Positions 16,103 to 24,523 of a stretch of DNA of 64,000 bases are shown piece after piece. Origin of the DNA: Streptomyces pactum (GTDB lineage: Bacteria > Actinomycetota > Actinomycetes > Streptomycetales > Streptomycetaceae); the NCBI RefSeq assembly GCF_016031615.1, contig NZ_JACYXC010000002.1, forward strand, positions 124,001 to 188,000. The letters are read 5' to 3'. A program made the translations under genes and the position numbers. Every line of letters begins with the position of its first letter. Positions within the stretch are counted from its first letter, which is position 1. The notes under the pieces were generated by a model that made no database searches, was not told the origin of the DNA, and worked only from the letters and a program-made list of their open reading frames with translations.

Positions 16103-16822
16103 TCAGTCGAGTGCGGACCATGCCTCCTCGACCAGCGCCGCGACGTCTTCCGGCCGGGTCCGCACCTCCGCGGTCACCCCGCGCACCTGCACCGTCAGGC
16201 CGTCTTCCGTGCGCTGGCAGAACTCGACGTTCACCGTCTCCGGTCCCGGCTTGCGCCGTGCGGGCACGGGCTGGTTGTGGACCACGCACGCCACCTCGCC
16301 CACCCGGACCACCTCCCGGGTGGGCTCGGCCAGCCCCAGCGCGGCCGCGTCCTCGTAGGGCGCGAACGGCTCGGGGGAGCCGGCCCGGACCGCGGTGAGC
16401 ATGAGCTGCCCGGTCATTTCCTGGTCGGTGTAGGTCTGCACCGCCGCCGGGGCACCGCCGTACGCGGCGGACAGTGACGTGGCGCTCCGCTCGTCGGCCT
16501 CGGCGACGCGTCGCGCGGTCCGTTCGGCCCCCTCGTGGCTGACCGCGCCGGCGGCGTCACCGAACCGCGGGTACATGCCCAGCTTGTCCGGCAGCCGGGG
16601 CGCTGCCGGGGGCCGGTCCGGCCCGGTGGCCGCCGGGCCGTCGTCGTCATCCCCTTCGCCGCCGACGACCAGCCATACGGCCCCGGTGAGGGCCGCCCCC
16701 ACCAGCAGACCGGCCAGACCGGCTGCCCACGGGTTCGACCGGATGCCCCGTTGCCGTGGCACGGGTGCCGCCCCGGCGGGCGCGTCCGCGGGCCGGTTCG
16801 GTATCTCACGATCTTCGGTCAT
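16103..16822 (-). CDS. Membrane-anchored protein of unknown function
   Basis: A 239-residue protein with one N-terminal membrane segment (residues about 35-55, AAGLAGLLVGAALTGAVWLVV) preceded by a polar, Pro-rich cytoplasmic tail. After the membrane comes an acidic linker (GGEGDDDDG) and an extracellular domain of about 160 residues containing two cysteines (VACVVHNQP and VEFCQRTEDG) that may form a disulfide. I do not recognise the family. The C-terminal pattern LTVQVRGVTAEVRTRPEDVAALVEEAW resembles secreted small domains seen in Streptomyces. The ATG at 16822 (MTEDREIP) is preferred to the one nine bases upstream. Confidence 0.7.
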   Translation of the reverse strand: MTEDREIPNRPADAPAGAAPVPRQRGIRSNPWAAGLAGLLVGAALTGAVWLVVGGEGDDDDGPAATGPDRPPAAPRLPDKLGMYPRFGDAAGAVSHEGAERTARRVAEADERSATSLSAAYGGAPAAVQTYTDQEMTGQLMLTAVRAGSPEPFAPYEDAAALGLAEPTREVVRVGEVACVVHNQPVPARRKPGPETVNVEFCQRTEDGLTVQVRGVTAEVRTRPEDVAALVEEAWSALD

Positions 16823-17039
16823 GCCCTTCATCCTGCCGACACCGGCGCCCGGAACGGTGTGTTCCGAGAAATCCGCCGCACCCCGCCCACCGCTCCACCG
16901 GCGGACGGCCGGCGGCGCGCGCCGCGGCGGGTTCCGGTCACCCGCGGCATCCGTAACCGGCCACCCGAGCCGGCCGCGACGGGGCGACGAGCGGCCGGGC
17001 GGAATCCTGGTACCGAGCGCGGAGGGGAGGTGTTCAGTG

Positions 17040-17183
17040 ATGGGTTACCAGACGCTGTGCGGCGCGCCGACGAAGAAGGGCGGACGGTGCCGGAACAAGG
17101 CGATGGTCGGCTACGCGCGGTGCCAGAAACACCGGGGTGACTGGGTCCGGCCGCAGATACGCAGGGGCAAGAAGCGCACCTGA
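17040..17183 (+). CDS. Small basic zinc-finger-like protein (47 residues)
   Basis: A short gene with a very strong ribosome binding site (GGAGGGGAGG, 8 bases before the ATG). The product has the arrangement C-x3-TKKGG-x-C-x9-C-x2-H (CGAPTKKGGRC, then YARCQKHRG), a pattern of small predicted zinc-binding proteins similar to DUF5763-type peptides. The C-terminus is strongly basic (IRRGKKRT), which would suit nucleic-acid binding. It stands alone. Function is unknown. Confidence 0.7.
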   Translation: MGYQTLCGAPTKKGGRCRNKAMVGYARCQKHRGDWVRPQIRRGKKRT

Positions 17184-17631
17184 CCGCCCGGTTGCCGCGC
17201 CGGGCCGTGATGCCGGACCCCGCGCCCGGCGGCGGAACCGGCCCGGTACAAACCCGGCACCCGCGTCGGGACGGCCCGGGGCCGGCGCGGGGGAGGCCGG
17301 GGCGGCGCGGCCCGGGGCCCGGCGGACGTCCGGTCCGCGCGCCCGGCGCCCGGTCAAGCCCCGCCGCCCTCCGGGCGTGAGGACCCGACTCCCGCGCGTC
17401 GGGGGCTCTGCCGGCCGGGTAGGCCGCCGCCATGCGGGGCCCGCCGGCGCCGTACGGTGTCGACCCTTCCGGGCGGGCGGGCCCGCGGGGTAGGTTGCCG
17501 GCATGTTCCTCTTCCGTGCGTAGGAGCCGGTGCCACCGCGTCCGCCGGGCGCGGTCCGCGCCGTCCCCGTACGGTGCGGTGCCGTGGGGCGCCGTGCCGT
17601 GCCACTCCTTCGCCCCCTGGGGAACCCACTG
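17184..17631. other. Intergenic region, no gene seen
   Basis: Very GC-rich sequence with no recognisable coding region. The GGGTAGGTTGC around 17490-17500 may belong to a promoter of the downstream transporter gene. Nothing else stands out. Confidence 0.35.
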
Positions 17632-18953
17632 ATGTCCTCGCCCGCTTCGGCGCCGTCGTACGCGGCGGTGCTGCGCATCCGTCATGCCCGCCGTACCTTC
17701 GGCGCGGCGCTGCTGGGCCGTCTGTCGTACGGCACGGTCTTCCTCTCCCTGGTCCTGACGGTCCGGGACACCACCGGCTCCTACGCCGCCGCCGGTACCG
17801 CCTCGGCTCTGTTCGGCCTCAGCGGCGTCCTGTTCGCCCCGGCCCGGGCGGGACTGGTCGACCGGTACGGGCCGCGCCGGGTGCTGCCCGCCCTGGCCAC
17901 CGGCTACGCGCTCACCCTGACCGTGCCGGCCCTGCTGCCCTCCGGGGTGCGCGTCCCGGAGGCGGCGGTGATGATCTGGGCGGTGGCCGCCGGCGCCGGC
18001 ATGCCGCCGCTCGGTCCGGTCATGCGCACCGTGTGGCGCCGGCTCGCCCCGGACGAGGCGCTGCTGCGCCGCGCGTACAGCCTGGACACCGTCGCCGAGG
18101 AACTCCTCTTCGTGACGGGCCCGCTGCTGACCGGTCTGCTGCTCCAGGTGGCGGCGCCGGTGGCCGGTCTTCCGGTGAGCGCCGGGCTCGTCCTGGCCGG
18201 CACCCTCGCCTTCGTCTCCTCCCCGGCCCTGCGGGACGGACCGGACACCACGGCCCGCCGCTCGCCACGGCCGGTGGGGCCGCCGCGCCCCGCCCAAGGC
18301 CCCCGGGCCGGGCGGGCACGACGGCGGCCGTGGGCGGACGGGCGTGCCGGGCGCCGGGCCGTCACCGCCGCGGCGGGGGCCGGCATGTGCTCCGGTGCCG
18401 TGGAGATCCTGCTGGTCGCCCTGGCCGACCGGCAGGGGCAGCCCGCGGTGGCGGCGTGGTCGATGGCGGCGCTCTCCGCGGGCAGCGCCGTCGGCGGCCT
18501 GGTCCACGGCGCCGTCCGGTGGCCCGCCCGGGCCGGTGCCCGGCCGGCGCGCTGGGTGGTCGCCCAGGGGGTGGTCGTCGCCCCCATGGGCCTGAGCCCC
18601 CACCCGTGGCTCCTGGTGGTCTGGTCAGGGCTCGCCGGGCTCTTCGTGGCACCTGCTCTGACCAGCGCGTACCTGGCCGCCGACGAGGCCGCCGAGCCGC
18701 ACGGGCGGATCCGGGCGGGCACCTGGGTGAACACCGCCTTCAACGCCGGTACGGCCGGGGCGGCTGCCGCCGCCGGGCTGCTGGTGGGCTCGCTGCCGCT
18801 GTCGCTGTGCTTCGGGTGTGCCGGACTCGCCGCGGTGGTGGCCGGGGTGGCGGCCCGTCCGCGGCGGGCGGCCGCGTCCGTCCCCGGCACCGCTCTCCCC
18901 GGCCCGGGCCACTCCCGGCGGCGGAAGGCCGGGCCGCCCCGGGAGCCGGCTGA
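17632..18953 (+). CDS. MFS family transporter (3' end probably affected by an indel)
   Basis: An inner-membrane transporter of the major facilitator superfamily, substrate unknown. The protein starts MSSPASAPSYAAVLRIRHARRTFGAALLGRLSYG and shows about ten to twelve hydrophobic segments, with the inter-helix loop DRYGPRRVLP after the third. The conserved part ends at about 18865. The frame then has no stop until 20196, far inside the next gene and beyond it, which is not credible. A shift of one base near 18860-18945 would end translation at the TGA 18951-18953, giving about 440 residues, a normal MFS length; the end given here assumes that. Repeated TGA codons in 21-base repeats follow. Confidence 0.75.
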
Positions 18954-19026
18954 CGCCGCACGGGACGCGGCTGACGCCGCACGGGACGCGGCTGACGCCG
19001 CACGGGACGCGGCTGACGCCGCACGG
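18950..19026. repeat. 21-base perfect tandem repeat, 3.7 copies
   Basis: Identical 21-base units start at 18950, 18971, 18992 and 19013 (the last partial), each beginning CTGACGCCGCACGGG. In one frame every unit supplies a TGA stop; in the transporter frame it encodes Asp-Ala-Ala-Arg-Asp-Ala-Ala repeats. Unit length is a multiple of three, so copy number change would be frame-neutral. Confidence 0.9.
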
Positions 19027-19144
19027 CCCGGCCCGTCTTCCGCCCCCGGCACCCGCGCCCCGGTCCGCGGTGCGGGGGCGCCGGCCGGTCAACGGGGCGA
19101 CGGGTGGCGTAGGTTGGGTCCGATCCGACGACAGGGAGGACACC

Positions 19145-19927
19145 GTGGCCGAGCCGGGTCTGCTGTGTGTGCACGCGCACCCCGACGACGAGGCGCTGTG
19201 GACCGGCGGGGTGCTGGCCAAGTACGCCGGGGCGGGGGCGAGGACCGGCGTGGTCACCTGTACGTGGGCCGAGGGCACCCGGCGGGCGGGCGAGCTGGAG
19301 CGGTCGCTGGACATCCTGGGCGCCGGGGCACCCCGGCTGCTGGGCTACGCCGACAGCGGGGTGCCCGACTCCGCACCCGGCGCCCCGCCGTTCAGCGAGG
19401 CTCCGTTCGACGAGGTGACCGAGCGGCTGGTCGGACAGATCCGGCGGTTCCGCCCGGACGTGGTGATCACCTACGACGCGTACGGCGGCTACGGCCACCC
19501 CGACCACGTACGGGCGCACCGCGCGACCGTGGCGGCGGTGGAGGCGGCCGGCCACGACCAGCTGTATCCGGAGTCCGGTGCGCCCTGGCAGCCCCGGGCC
19601 CTGTATCTCGTCACGGTGGCCCGCTCGGTGGTGGCCGAGGTGTGGCGGGAGGCGTTCGGGGAGCGGGCGGAGGACGGCGGGCCGCTCCCCGGGGTGCCCG
19701 ACGAGCGCATCACCACGGTGGTGGACGTACGCCCCTGGGCCGACCGCAAGTGGGCGGCGCTGCACGCGCACGTCTCGGAGGTCGAACGGGGCGCCGCCTT
19801 CACCCGGCTCACCTCGCTCCCGGCGCCGCTGCGGGACCGTCTGCTGGGCACCGAGTGGTACCTGCGCCGGGATCTGGTCCCGGCGGCCGGACCCGGCCGC
19901 GACCTGCCCGGCGAGGGTCTGCTGTGA
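19145..19927 (+). CDS. PIG-L family N-deacetylase
   Basis: A 260-residue zinc-dependent deacetylase of the LmbE/PIG-L family, which removes acetyl groups from N-acetylglucosamine-type substrates (MshB and Mca in mycothiol metabolism are members). The metal site AHPDDE lies at residues 11-16 and the second histidine motif GYGHPDHVRAH in the middle. LLGYADSGVPD matches the DSG element of the MshB/Mca group. Start is a GTG with GGGAGG ten bases upstream. It could be a mycothiol conjugate amidase relative or act in antibiotic or sugar metabolism; the sequence does not decide. It lies just after the MFS gene and may be in the same transcript. Confidence 0.88.
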   Translation: MAEPGLLCVHAHPDDEALWTGGVLAKYAGAGARTGVVTCTWAEGTRRAGELERSLDILGAGAPRLLGYADSGVPDSAPGAPPFSEAPFDEVTERLVGQIRRFRPDVVITYDAYGGYGHPDHVRAHRATVAAVEAAGHDQLYPESGAPWQPRALYLVTVARSVVAEVWREAFGERAEDGGPLPGVPDERITTVVDVRPWADRKWAALHAHVSEVERGAAFTRLTSLPAPLRDRLLGTEWYLRRDLVPAAGPGRDLPGEGLL

Positions 19928-20006
19928 CCTGGCCGGCCGGCCGCGGCCGCTGGTGGAGGGCCCTGACGCCCGGTGGCCCCCGAGAGGCCGGTCCCGCAGG
20001 CGCGGG

Positions 20007-20888
20007 TCAGCGCACCAGCAGGTCGATCACGCCCGTCACGTCCTCCTCGCCGCTGCCCTCGGCCAGGCGGCGGCGCATCAGCTCGAAGTACGGGCCGAGC
20101 AGTTCGGGGCTGACGCCCTGCTGCTCGGCGGTGTTCAGGAAGGTCGGGATGCCGGCCACCTGCATGGCGAGGTTGGACACGACCCCCTGGGTGTAGTCGC
20201 CGCTGCGCAGCTGCTCGGCGGTGTGGTGAACCGCGGGGGCCATCGCGACGATCCAGTCGGCGAGCAGCGGGGCGAGCGACGCGGGGTCGATGTCCTCCTT
20301 GCGGATCAGCGCGAAGGCGTGCGACGCGCCGGCGAACATCCCGTACATGGCGCTGAGCAGGGCCACGTCGTGCAGGGCCGCGAAGCCCGCGTCCTCGCCG
20401 ACGTACCGGGTGCCGGTCGGCACGGCCAGGGTCTCCCGGTGCCGCTCGAACAGCTCCTCGGGGCCGCTGTAGAAGACGTAGCCGCCGGATTCGGGGACGC
20501 CGATCATCGGCGGGACGGCCATGATCCCGCCGTCCAGGTAGCGGGCGCCGCGCTCTTGGGCCCACCGGGCGCGGGCGCGGGCCTGGGCAGGGGTGCCGGT
20601 GGTCAGGTTGACCAGGTCCCGGCCGGTCAGGTCGGCGCCGGCCAGAACCTCTTCCACCGAGGCGTCGTCCAGCAGACAGACGACGACCAGGGTGTTCGCC
20701 GCGACCGCCGCGGCGGCGCTGTCCGCGACCTCGGCGCCGTCGGCGGCCAGTGCCTCGGCGCGGGCCGGGGTACGGTTCCAGACGGTCAGCGGGTGCCCGG
20801 CGGCGAGCCAGGTACGGGCCAGCGCGGTGCCCATCGCACCGAGGCCCAGCAGGGTCAGGGGGGTCTTCTCAACCGTGTCAGGTGTCAT
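20007..20888 (-). CDS. NAD(P)-dependent imine-reductase-like oxidoreductase
   Basis: A 293-residue dehydrogenase of the beta-hydroxyacid/6-phosphogluconate family. The dinucleotide-binding motif is LLGLGAMGTALARTWLAAGH at residues 13-32, with VWNRT just after strand 2, which favours NADP(H). The segment LDGGIMAVPPMIG in the middle is the hallmark of imine reductases, so the substrate is more likely a cyclic imine than a hydroxyacid. The C-terminal half is helical and would dimerise. It is divergent from the HxlR-type regulator, with a palindrome between them, so it is probably controlled by that regulator. Confidence 0.85.
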   Translation of the reverse strand: MTPDTVEKTPLTLLGLGAMGTALARTWLAAGHPLTVWNRTPARAEALAADGAEVADSAAAAVAANTLVVVCLLDDASVEEVLAGADLTGRDLVNLTTGTPAQARARARWAQERGARYLDGGIMAVPPMIGVPESGGYVFYSGPEELFERHRETLAVPTGTRYVGEDAGFAALHDVALLSAMYGMFAGASHAFALIRKEDIDPASLAPLLADWIVAMAPAVHHTAEQLRSGDYTQGVVSNLAMQVAGIPTFLNTAEQQGVSPELLGPYFELMRRRLAEGSGEEDVTGVIDLLVR

Positions 20889-20924
20889 GCCGATTAGGCT
20901 GGCCAACGGCCCGGAGGTGATCAA

Positions 20925-20950
20925 GTACGCACTTCGGAGTGGGTGCTTAC
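20925..20950. promoter_or_regulatory. Operator-like palindrome between oxidoreductase and HxlR gene
   Basis: GTACGCAC (20925-20932) and GTGCTTAC (20943-20950) form an inverted repeat GTAnGCAC-N10-GTGCnTAC. Position and size suit binding of a dimeric HxlR-type regulator to both divergent promoters. Confidence 0.6.
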
Positions 20951-20984
20951 CCCGGGGAGAGCGAGCACGTCGGAAGGGTGGGGC

Positions 20985-21347
20985 ATGACGACGCTGAACC
21001 GGCCGGGGACACCGGACGGCCACGTCTGCGGGATCGACACCGCGATGGAGGTGGTCGGCGGCAAGTGGAAGGTGCTGATCCTCTGGGCTCTCCACGAGCA
21101 TCCGTTCCGCCGCTTCGGCGAGCTGCGGCGGCTGCTCCCGGGGATCACGGAGAAGGTGCTCGCCTCCCACCTGCGCGAGATGGAGGCGGACGGCGTGGTG
21201 CGCCGCGTCTCCTACGACGAGGTGCCGCCCCGTGTGGAGTACTCGCTGACCGAGAACGGCAGGCGCCTCAACGACGCCCTCCGGCCGCTGGCCGAGTGGG
21301 GCCGCGAGTGGGCGGCCGCGCGGCGGCCGGCGGAGCGGGCGGGCTGA
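20985..21347 (+). CDS. HxlR family winged-helix transcriptional regulator
   Basis: A 120-residue DNA-binding protein. It has the full HxlR signature: CGIDTAMEVVGGKWKVLILWAL with the family cysteine near the N-terminus (a possible redox or electrophile sensor), FRRFGELRRLLPGITEKVLASHLREMEADGVVRR as recognition helix and wing, and YSLTENGRRL. The ATG at 20985 follows GGAAGGGTGGGG; an earlier ATG at 20943 has no such site and would place the regulator start inside the operator. It is divergent from the imine-reductase-like gene, the usual arrangement for a local regulator and its target. Confidence 0.92.
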   Translation: MTTLNRPGTPDGHVCGIDTAMEVVGGKWKVLILWALHEHPFRRFGELRRLLPGITEKVLASHLREMEADGVVRRVSYDEVPPRVEYSLTENGRRLNDALRPLAEWGREWAAARRPAERAG

Positions 21348-21705
21348 GGCGTCCGGCGACGTACCGGCCGCGACGGCGCGAGCGGGGGCGGCACCGACCG
21401 GGGACGGCGGTGGTCAACGGTGGCGGGCGGGGGATGGTGGTGGCCGGGGAGGGCGGTGTCCACGGCGGTGGCCGGGACGGCGGCCGTCACCGTCGCCCGG
21501 TGACGGATCGCAGGCCCGTCATGCTCGCCCGGTGATACGGATGGCGAACCCTCCGGCCCCCGTCGGCACGTGCCCCGGTGCGCGCCTCGGCGCCGGTGCC
21601 GGCCGGCGGGTTTCCGGAGACCGCCGGTGCCGCCGCCGTGTGCCGTCCGTCCCTTCCCGCCCTCCGTCCCTTCCACCGGGCGCCCGGCGCCCGGTGGGCG
21701 CCGGC
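21348..21705. other. Intergenic region between convergent genes
   Basis: GC-rich with short GGTGG-rich repeats at 21410-21470 (GGTGGTCAACGGTGGCGGG-like). No gene seen; a terminator is expected but no clean long hairpin was found. Confidence 0.35.
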
Positions 21706-22203
21706 TCAGCGGCGGTGGCGGAGCGCGCAGCGGGCGGCGGTCACGGCGCGGTGGGGGCCGGTGAGGCCGTCGGCGAGGAGGGACAGCCCGATGCCCAGCA
21801 GCCACACGTCCTTCGCCAGCGGAAGGCCCTGCTCGGTCGGGCGGAGACTGCCCTCCTCGCGCATGCCCGGGGTCTTCAGGTACAGCCCGATGGTGCCCAA
21901 CGAGAACGCGGTCAGCGCGCCGCCGGCGACCACGACCGGGACACCGGGCAGGAGCAGCGCGGCGGCGATGGCGATCTCGCCGGCGGACAGCAGCCGGGTG
22001 AACTGCTGGGCGTCGACCTTCGCCAGCTTCGGGTAGGTGGCCTTCGCGAATCCGTGCAGGGCCTCGGCCGTCTGCTCGTCCGCCCCGCGCTTGGTCAAGC
22101 CGGAGTGGAGGAAGAACGCGCCGGAGGTGAGCCGGAGCGGTAGCTGCCGGGCGGCGGACCGCCACATGGGACGGGACGCCGTCCAAACCCAACCGGAACC
22201 CAT
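21706..22203 (-). CDS. DoxX-like membrane protein
   Basis: A 165-residue integral membrane protein of the DoxX type with four predicted helices: PLRLTSGAFFLHSGLTK, LLSAGEIAIAAALLLPGVPVVVAGGAL, a third with AFSLGTIGLYL, and DVWLLGIGLSLLADGL. The first helix and the following KRGADEQTAEALHGFAKATYP loop are standard for the family. Function in bacteria is poorly defined; some members work with thiol or oxidative-stress proteins. ATG at 22203 is preceded by GCAGGAGG. It has no operon partner here. Confidence 0.85.
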   Translation of the reverse strand: MGSGWVWTASRPMWRSAARQLPLRLTSGAFFLHSGLTKRGADEQTAEALHGFAKATYPKLAKVDAQQFTRLLSAGEIAIAAALLLPGVPVVVAGGALTAFSLGTIGLYLKTPGMREEGSLRPTEQGLPLAKDVWLLGIGLSLLADGLTGPHRAVTAARCALRHRR

Positions 22204-22831
22204 CGAGAACCTCCTGCGTCGCCCGCCGCCGCTGCCCACCGGTAGCCGCCGGTGGCCGTTGTCCCCTCCACCACCGTGCCAGCCGGGGGGCGGGTGTCAA
22301 ACGCAGCGGCCGCCCCGCCCGCCGTCCGGGGGGACGCCGCCCACCCCCCGCCCGGGCTCCCGGGCCGCCGGCCGCCTTCCCGTCCGGTTCGCGGGACGCG
22401 GAGCGCTCCGGGGCCCGACGGACCCGACCGGTCCCGGCCCGGCGCGACCAGGGGCCTGCAGGGCCCGGCCGGGGTGTGACCGGGACCCTCCCGGCCCGGC
22501 TCGCTCCTCGTTGGCCCGCCCCATCCGCCGTCCGCCGCTCGCGGCTCCGCCCGGCCCCCGCGGGCCGCGCGCGACCGCCCCCGGCCCGCAGGGGTACGCG
22601 GTCCGGGAGGTGGCATCCGGCCGCCGCGGGGGCCATCCGGTCCGGGGATCGGCGTCCGGTACGGGAGGACGGCGGCGGGCCCTGCCGCACACTGCCGGTC
22701 CCGGGCGAGCCGTGCGCGCCGGCCGGGCCCCGCACCGGGCCGGGCGGGGATGCGCCGGACCGTGCCGGGCCCCGCGCCCGGGCGGGGTCGCGCCGGGCCG
22801 CGTGGGGGCGCTCCGTGCCGGGAGCGGTGCG
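22204..22831. other. Intergenic region, no gene seen
   Basis: Very GC-rich. Near 22720-22800 two imperfect direct copies of a CCGGGCCCCGC...CCGGGC-type segment occur. No protein-like frame or clear regulatory site was found. Confidence 0.4.
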
Positions 22832-24523
22832 TCACCCCCGGGAGCCGTCGCCGGCCGCGCCGTGGGTGACGTACCGCCAGCCGCCGCTGTCCACCCGGTA
22901 CACCGAGACCTGCCGGTTGGTGACGTCCCCGTACTCGTCGAAGGCGATCTCCCCGGTCACCCCGTCGAAGGAGACGTCCCGCAGCGCCTCCACCACCTGG
23001 GCCCGGGCGTCGTCCGGCAGCCTGCCGCCGGCCTCCGCCACGACGTCCTTGACCGCCTGGACGATCGCCCAGGCCGCGTCGTAGGCGTAACCGCCCTGAA
23101 TCGCCGGCGGGTCCGGGTGGCCCGCGTCCCGGTAGGCCCTGACGAACGCCCGGGCGGAGGCGAGCCGCTCGGGCGGGACCCCCACGGTGGTGCAGATGTC
23201 GCCGTCGGCCCGCGCACCCCCGGCGAGAGCCACATAGCCGTCGTTGTACAGGCCGTCCCCGCCGGCCAGCGGTTCGTCGAACCCGGTCTCCCGGAGCTTC
23301 CTGGCCAGCGGCCCGCCCACCGGGTACACGCCGCCGAAGTAGACCACGTCGGCGCCGGAGTCGCGCACCTGGGCGGCGGTGCCGCCGAAGTCCTGGCCGT
23401 ACGGGTCCGCCTCGCCCGCGCCGGCGATCCGTCCGCCGAGGGCGGTGAACTCCTCGCGGAACGCGTGCACCGGGCCGGACGGGCCGGACCGCTCCCCGAT
23501 GACGAACGCCCTGCGCTTGCCCAGGTCCCGGTACAGGTACCGGGCCGCGAACCGGGCCTGCTGCTCATCGGTGGTCACGGTGCGGAAGAACGTCCCGAAC
23601 GGGCGCTTCCGTTGGCCCCGCTCCCACCGGTCGCCGAGGGTCAGCACCGGGTTCGTCGCGGCCGGTGAGACCTCGGCCAGGTCCGCGTCGGCGAGCACCG
23701 GCCGGGTCGCCTGGGCGACGGCGGTGGTGGCCGGACCGACCACTCCGAGGACGTCGTCGTCGGCGGCCAGCCGCGCGGCGTTGCGTCGCCCGTCCTCCGG
23801 CCGGGCCCGGTCGTCCACGGCGGTGACCTCGAAGGTGATGCCGGGCACCTCTCCCCGCCGGTTGGCGTCCCGTACCGCCAGGTCGACCGAGTTCTTGATC
23901 ACCTGCCCGAAGGAGGCCAGGTCGCCGGTGAGCGGGGCGCTCACCGCGATGGTCACCGTGGTGTCCGGTTCCCGTCCGCCCCGGGACGGCGAGGAGCCCG
24001 CCGGGGTGCCGGAGGGAGCGGCCCACCGTCCGTCGTCGGAGCCGGTGCCGCCCCCACCCCCGAAGAGCCGGGGACCCCACAGCAGCGCGGCGGTGACCGC
24101 GGCCACCGTGGTGACCGCGGTCAGCGCCGTCAGCGTCCGACGCCGGGACCACCGCCGGCGTCCGCCCGCGCCGCCGGCCGGATCCCGGGTGGCGGCCGGC
24201 CACCCGGCGGGCGCGACGGTCGCGCCGGGGTCGTACGGCGGAGGGGGCGGCCCGTAGGCCGCCGGCCGGTCCCCGCCGGGGGCGTCCGGCGTGCCGGAAC
24301 CGGTCCCGCCCCCCGTGCCGGTGACGGCGCCGGACGTACGCGTGCCGGGCCGCGGGCCGGCGCCCGGGCCCGGACCGGTGGCGGGTGGAGGGGGCGTGCC
24401 GGTGGCGGAGGTGTCCGCGTCCGTCGGGGAGGGGGCGGTGGGCGCGGGGGTCCGCCGGGGAGGGGCGGCCGGGCCTGCGCCCGTACCGGCCGGGGAGGGG
24501 CTGCCGGAAGGGAAGGGGGGCAC
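22832..24523 (-). CDS. Sensor half of kinase: ABC-type branched-chain amino acid binding domain with membrane anchor
   Basis: This frame encodes a Pro/Gly/Thr-rich linker, one membrane helix (RRRTLTALTAVTTVAAVTAALLWGPRLF, about residues 128-155) and an extracellular periplasmic-binding domain of the Leu/Ile/Val type (TVTIAVSAPLTGDLASFGQVIKNSVDLAVRDANRRG, later GVVGPATTAVAQ and IQGGYAYDAAWAIVQAV). In known proteins of this design the domain follows a cytoplasmic Ser/Thr kinase in one chain and serves as ligand sensor. Here the kinase lies directly upstream in another frame, so a one-base indel at the C6 run (24515-24520 on the plus strand as G6) probably splits one gene. A GTG at 24523 could start it separately, but there is no ribosome binding site. 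Confidence 0.85.
   Translation of the reverse strand: MPPFPSGSPSPAGTGAGPAAPPRRTPAPTAPSPTDADTSATGTPPPPATGPGPGAGPRPGTRTSGAVTGTGGGTGSGTPDAPGGDRPAAYGPPPPPYDPGATVAPAGWPAATRDPAGGAGGRRRWSRRRTLTALTAVTTVAAVTAALLWGPRLFGGGGGTGSDDGRWAAPSGTPAGSSPSRGGREPDTTVTIAVSAPLTGDLASFGQVIKNSVDLAVRDANRRGEVPGITFEVTAVDDRARPEDGRRNAARLAADDDVLGVVGPATTAVAQATRPVLADADLAEVSPAATNPVLTLGDRWERGQRKRPFGTFFRTVTTDEQQARFAARYLYRDLGKRRAFVIGERSGPSGPVHAFREEFTALGGRIAGAGEADPYGQDFGGTAAQVRDSGADVVYFGGVYPVGGPLARKLRETGFDEPLAGGDGLYNDGYVALAGGARADGDICTTVGVPPERLASARAFVRAYRDAGHPDPPAIQGGYAYDAAWAIVQAVKDVVAEAGGRLPDDARAQVVEALRDVSFDGVTGEIAFDEYGDVTNRQVSVYRVDSGGWRYVTHGAAGDGSRG

Noticed and set aside
17530..20196. A single 888-codon protein combining MFS transporter, repeats and further sequence
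   Set aside because: It would cover the whole PIG-L deacetylase gene in another frame and part of an opposite gene; only the part up to about 18865 resembles a protein. Explained better by a one-base indel.
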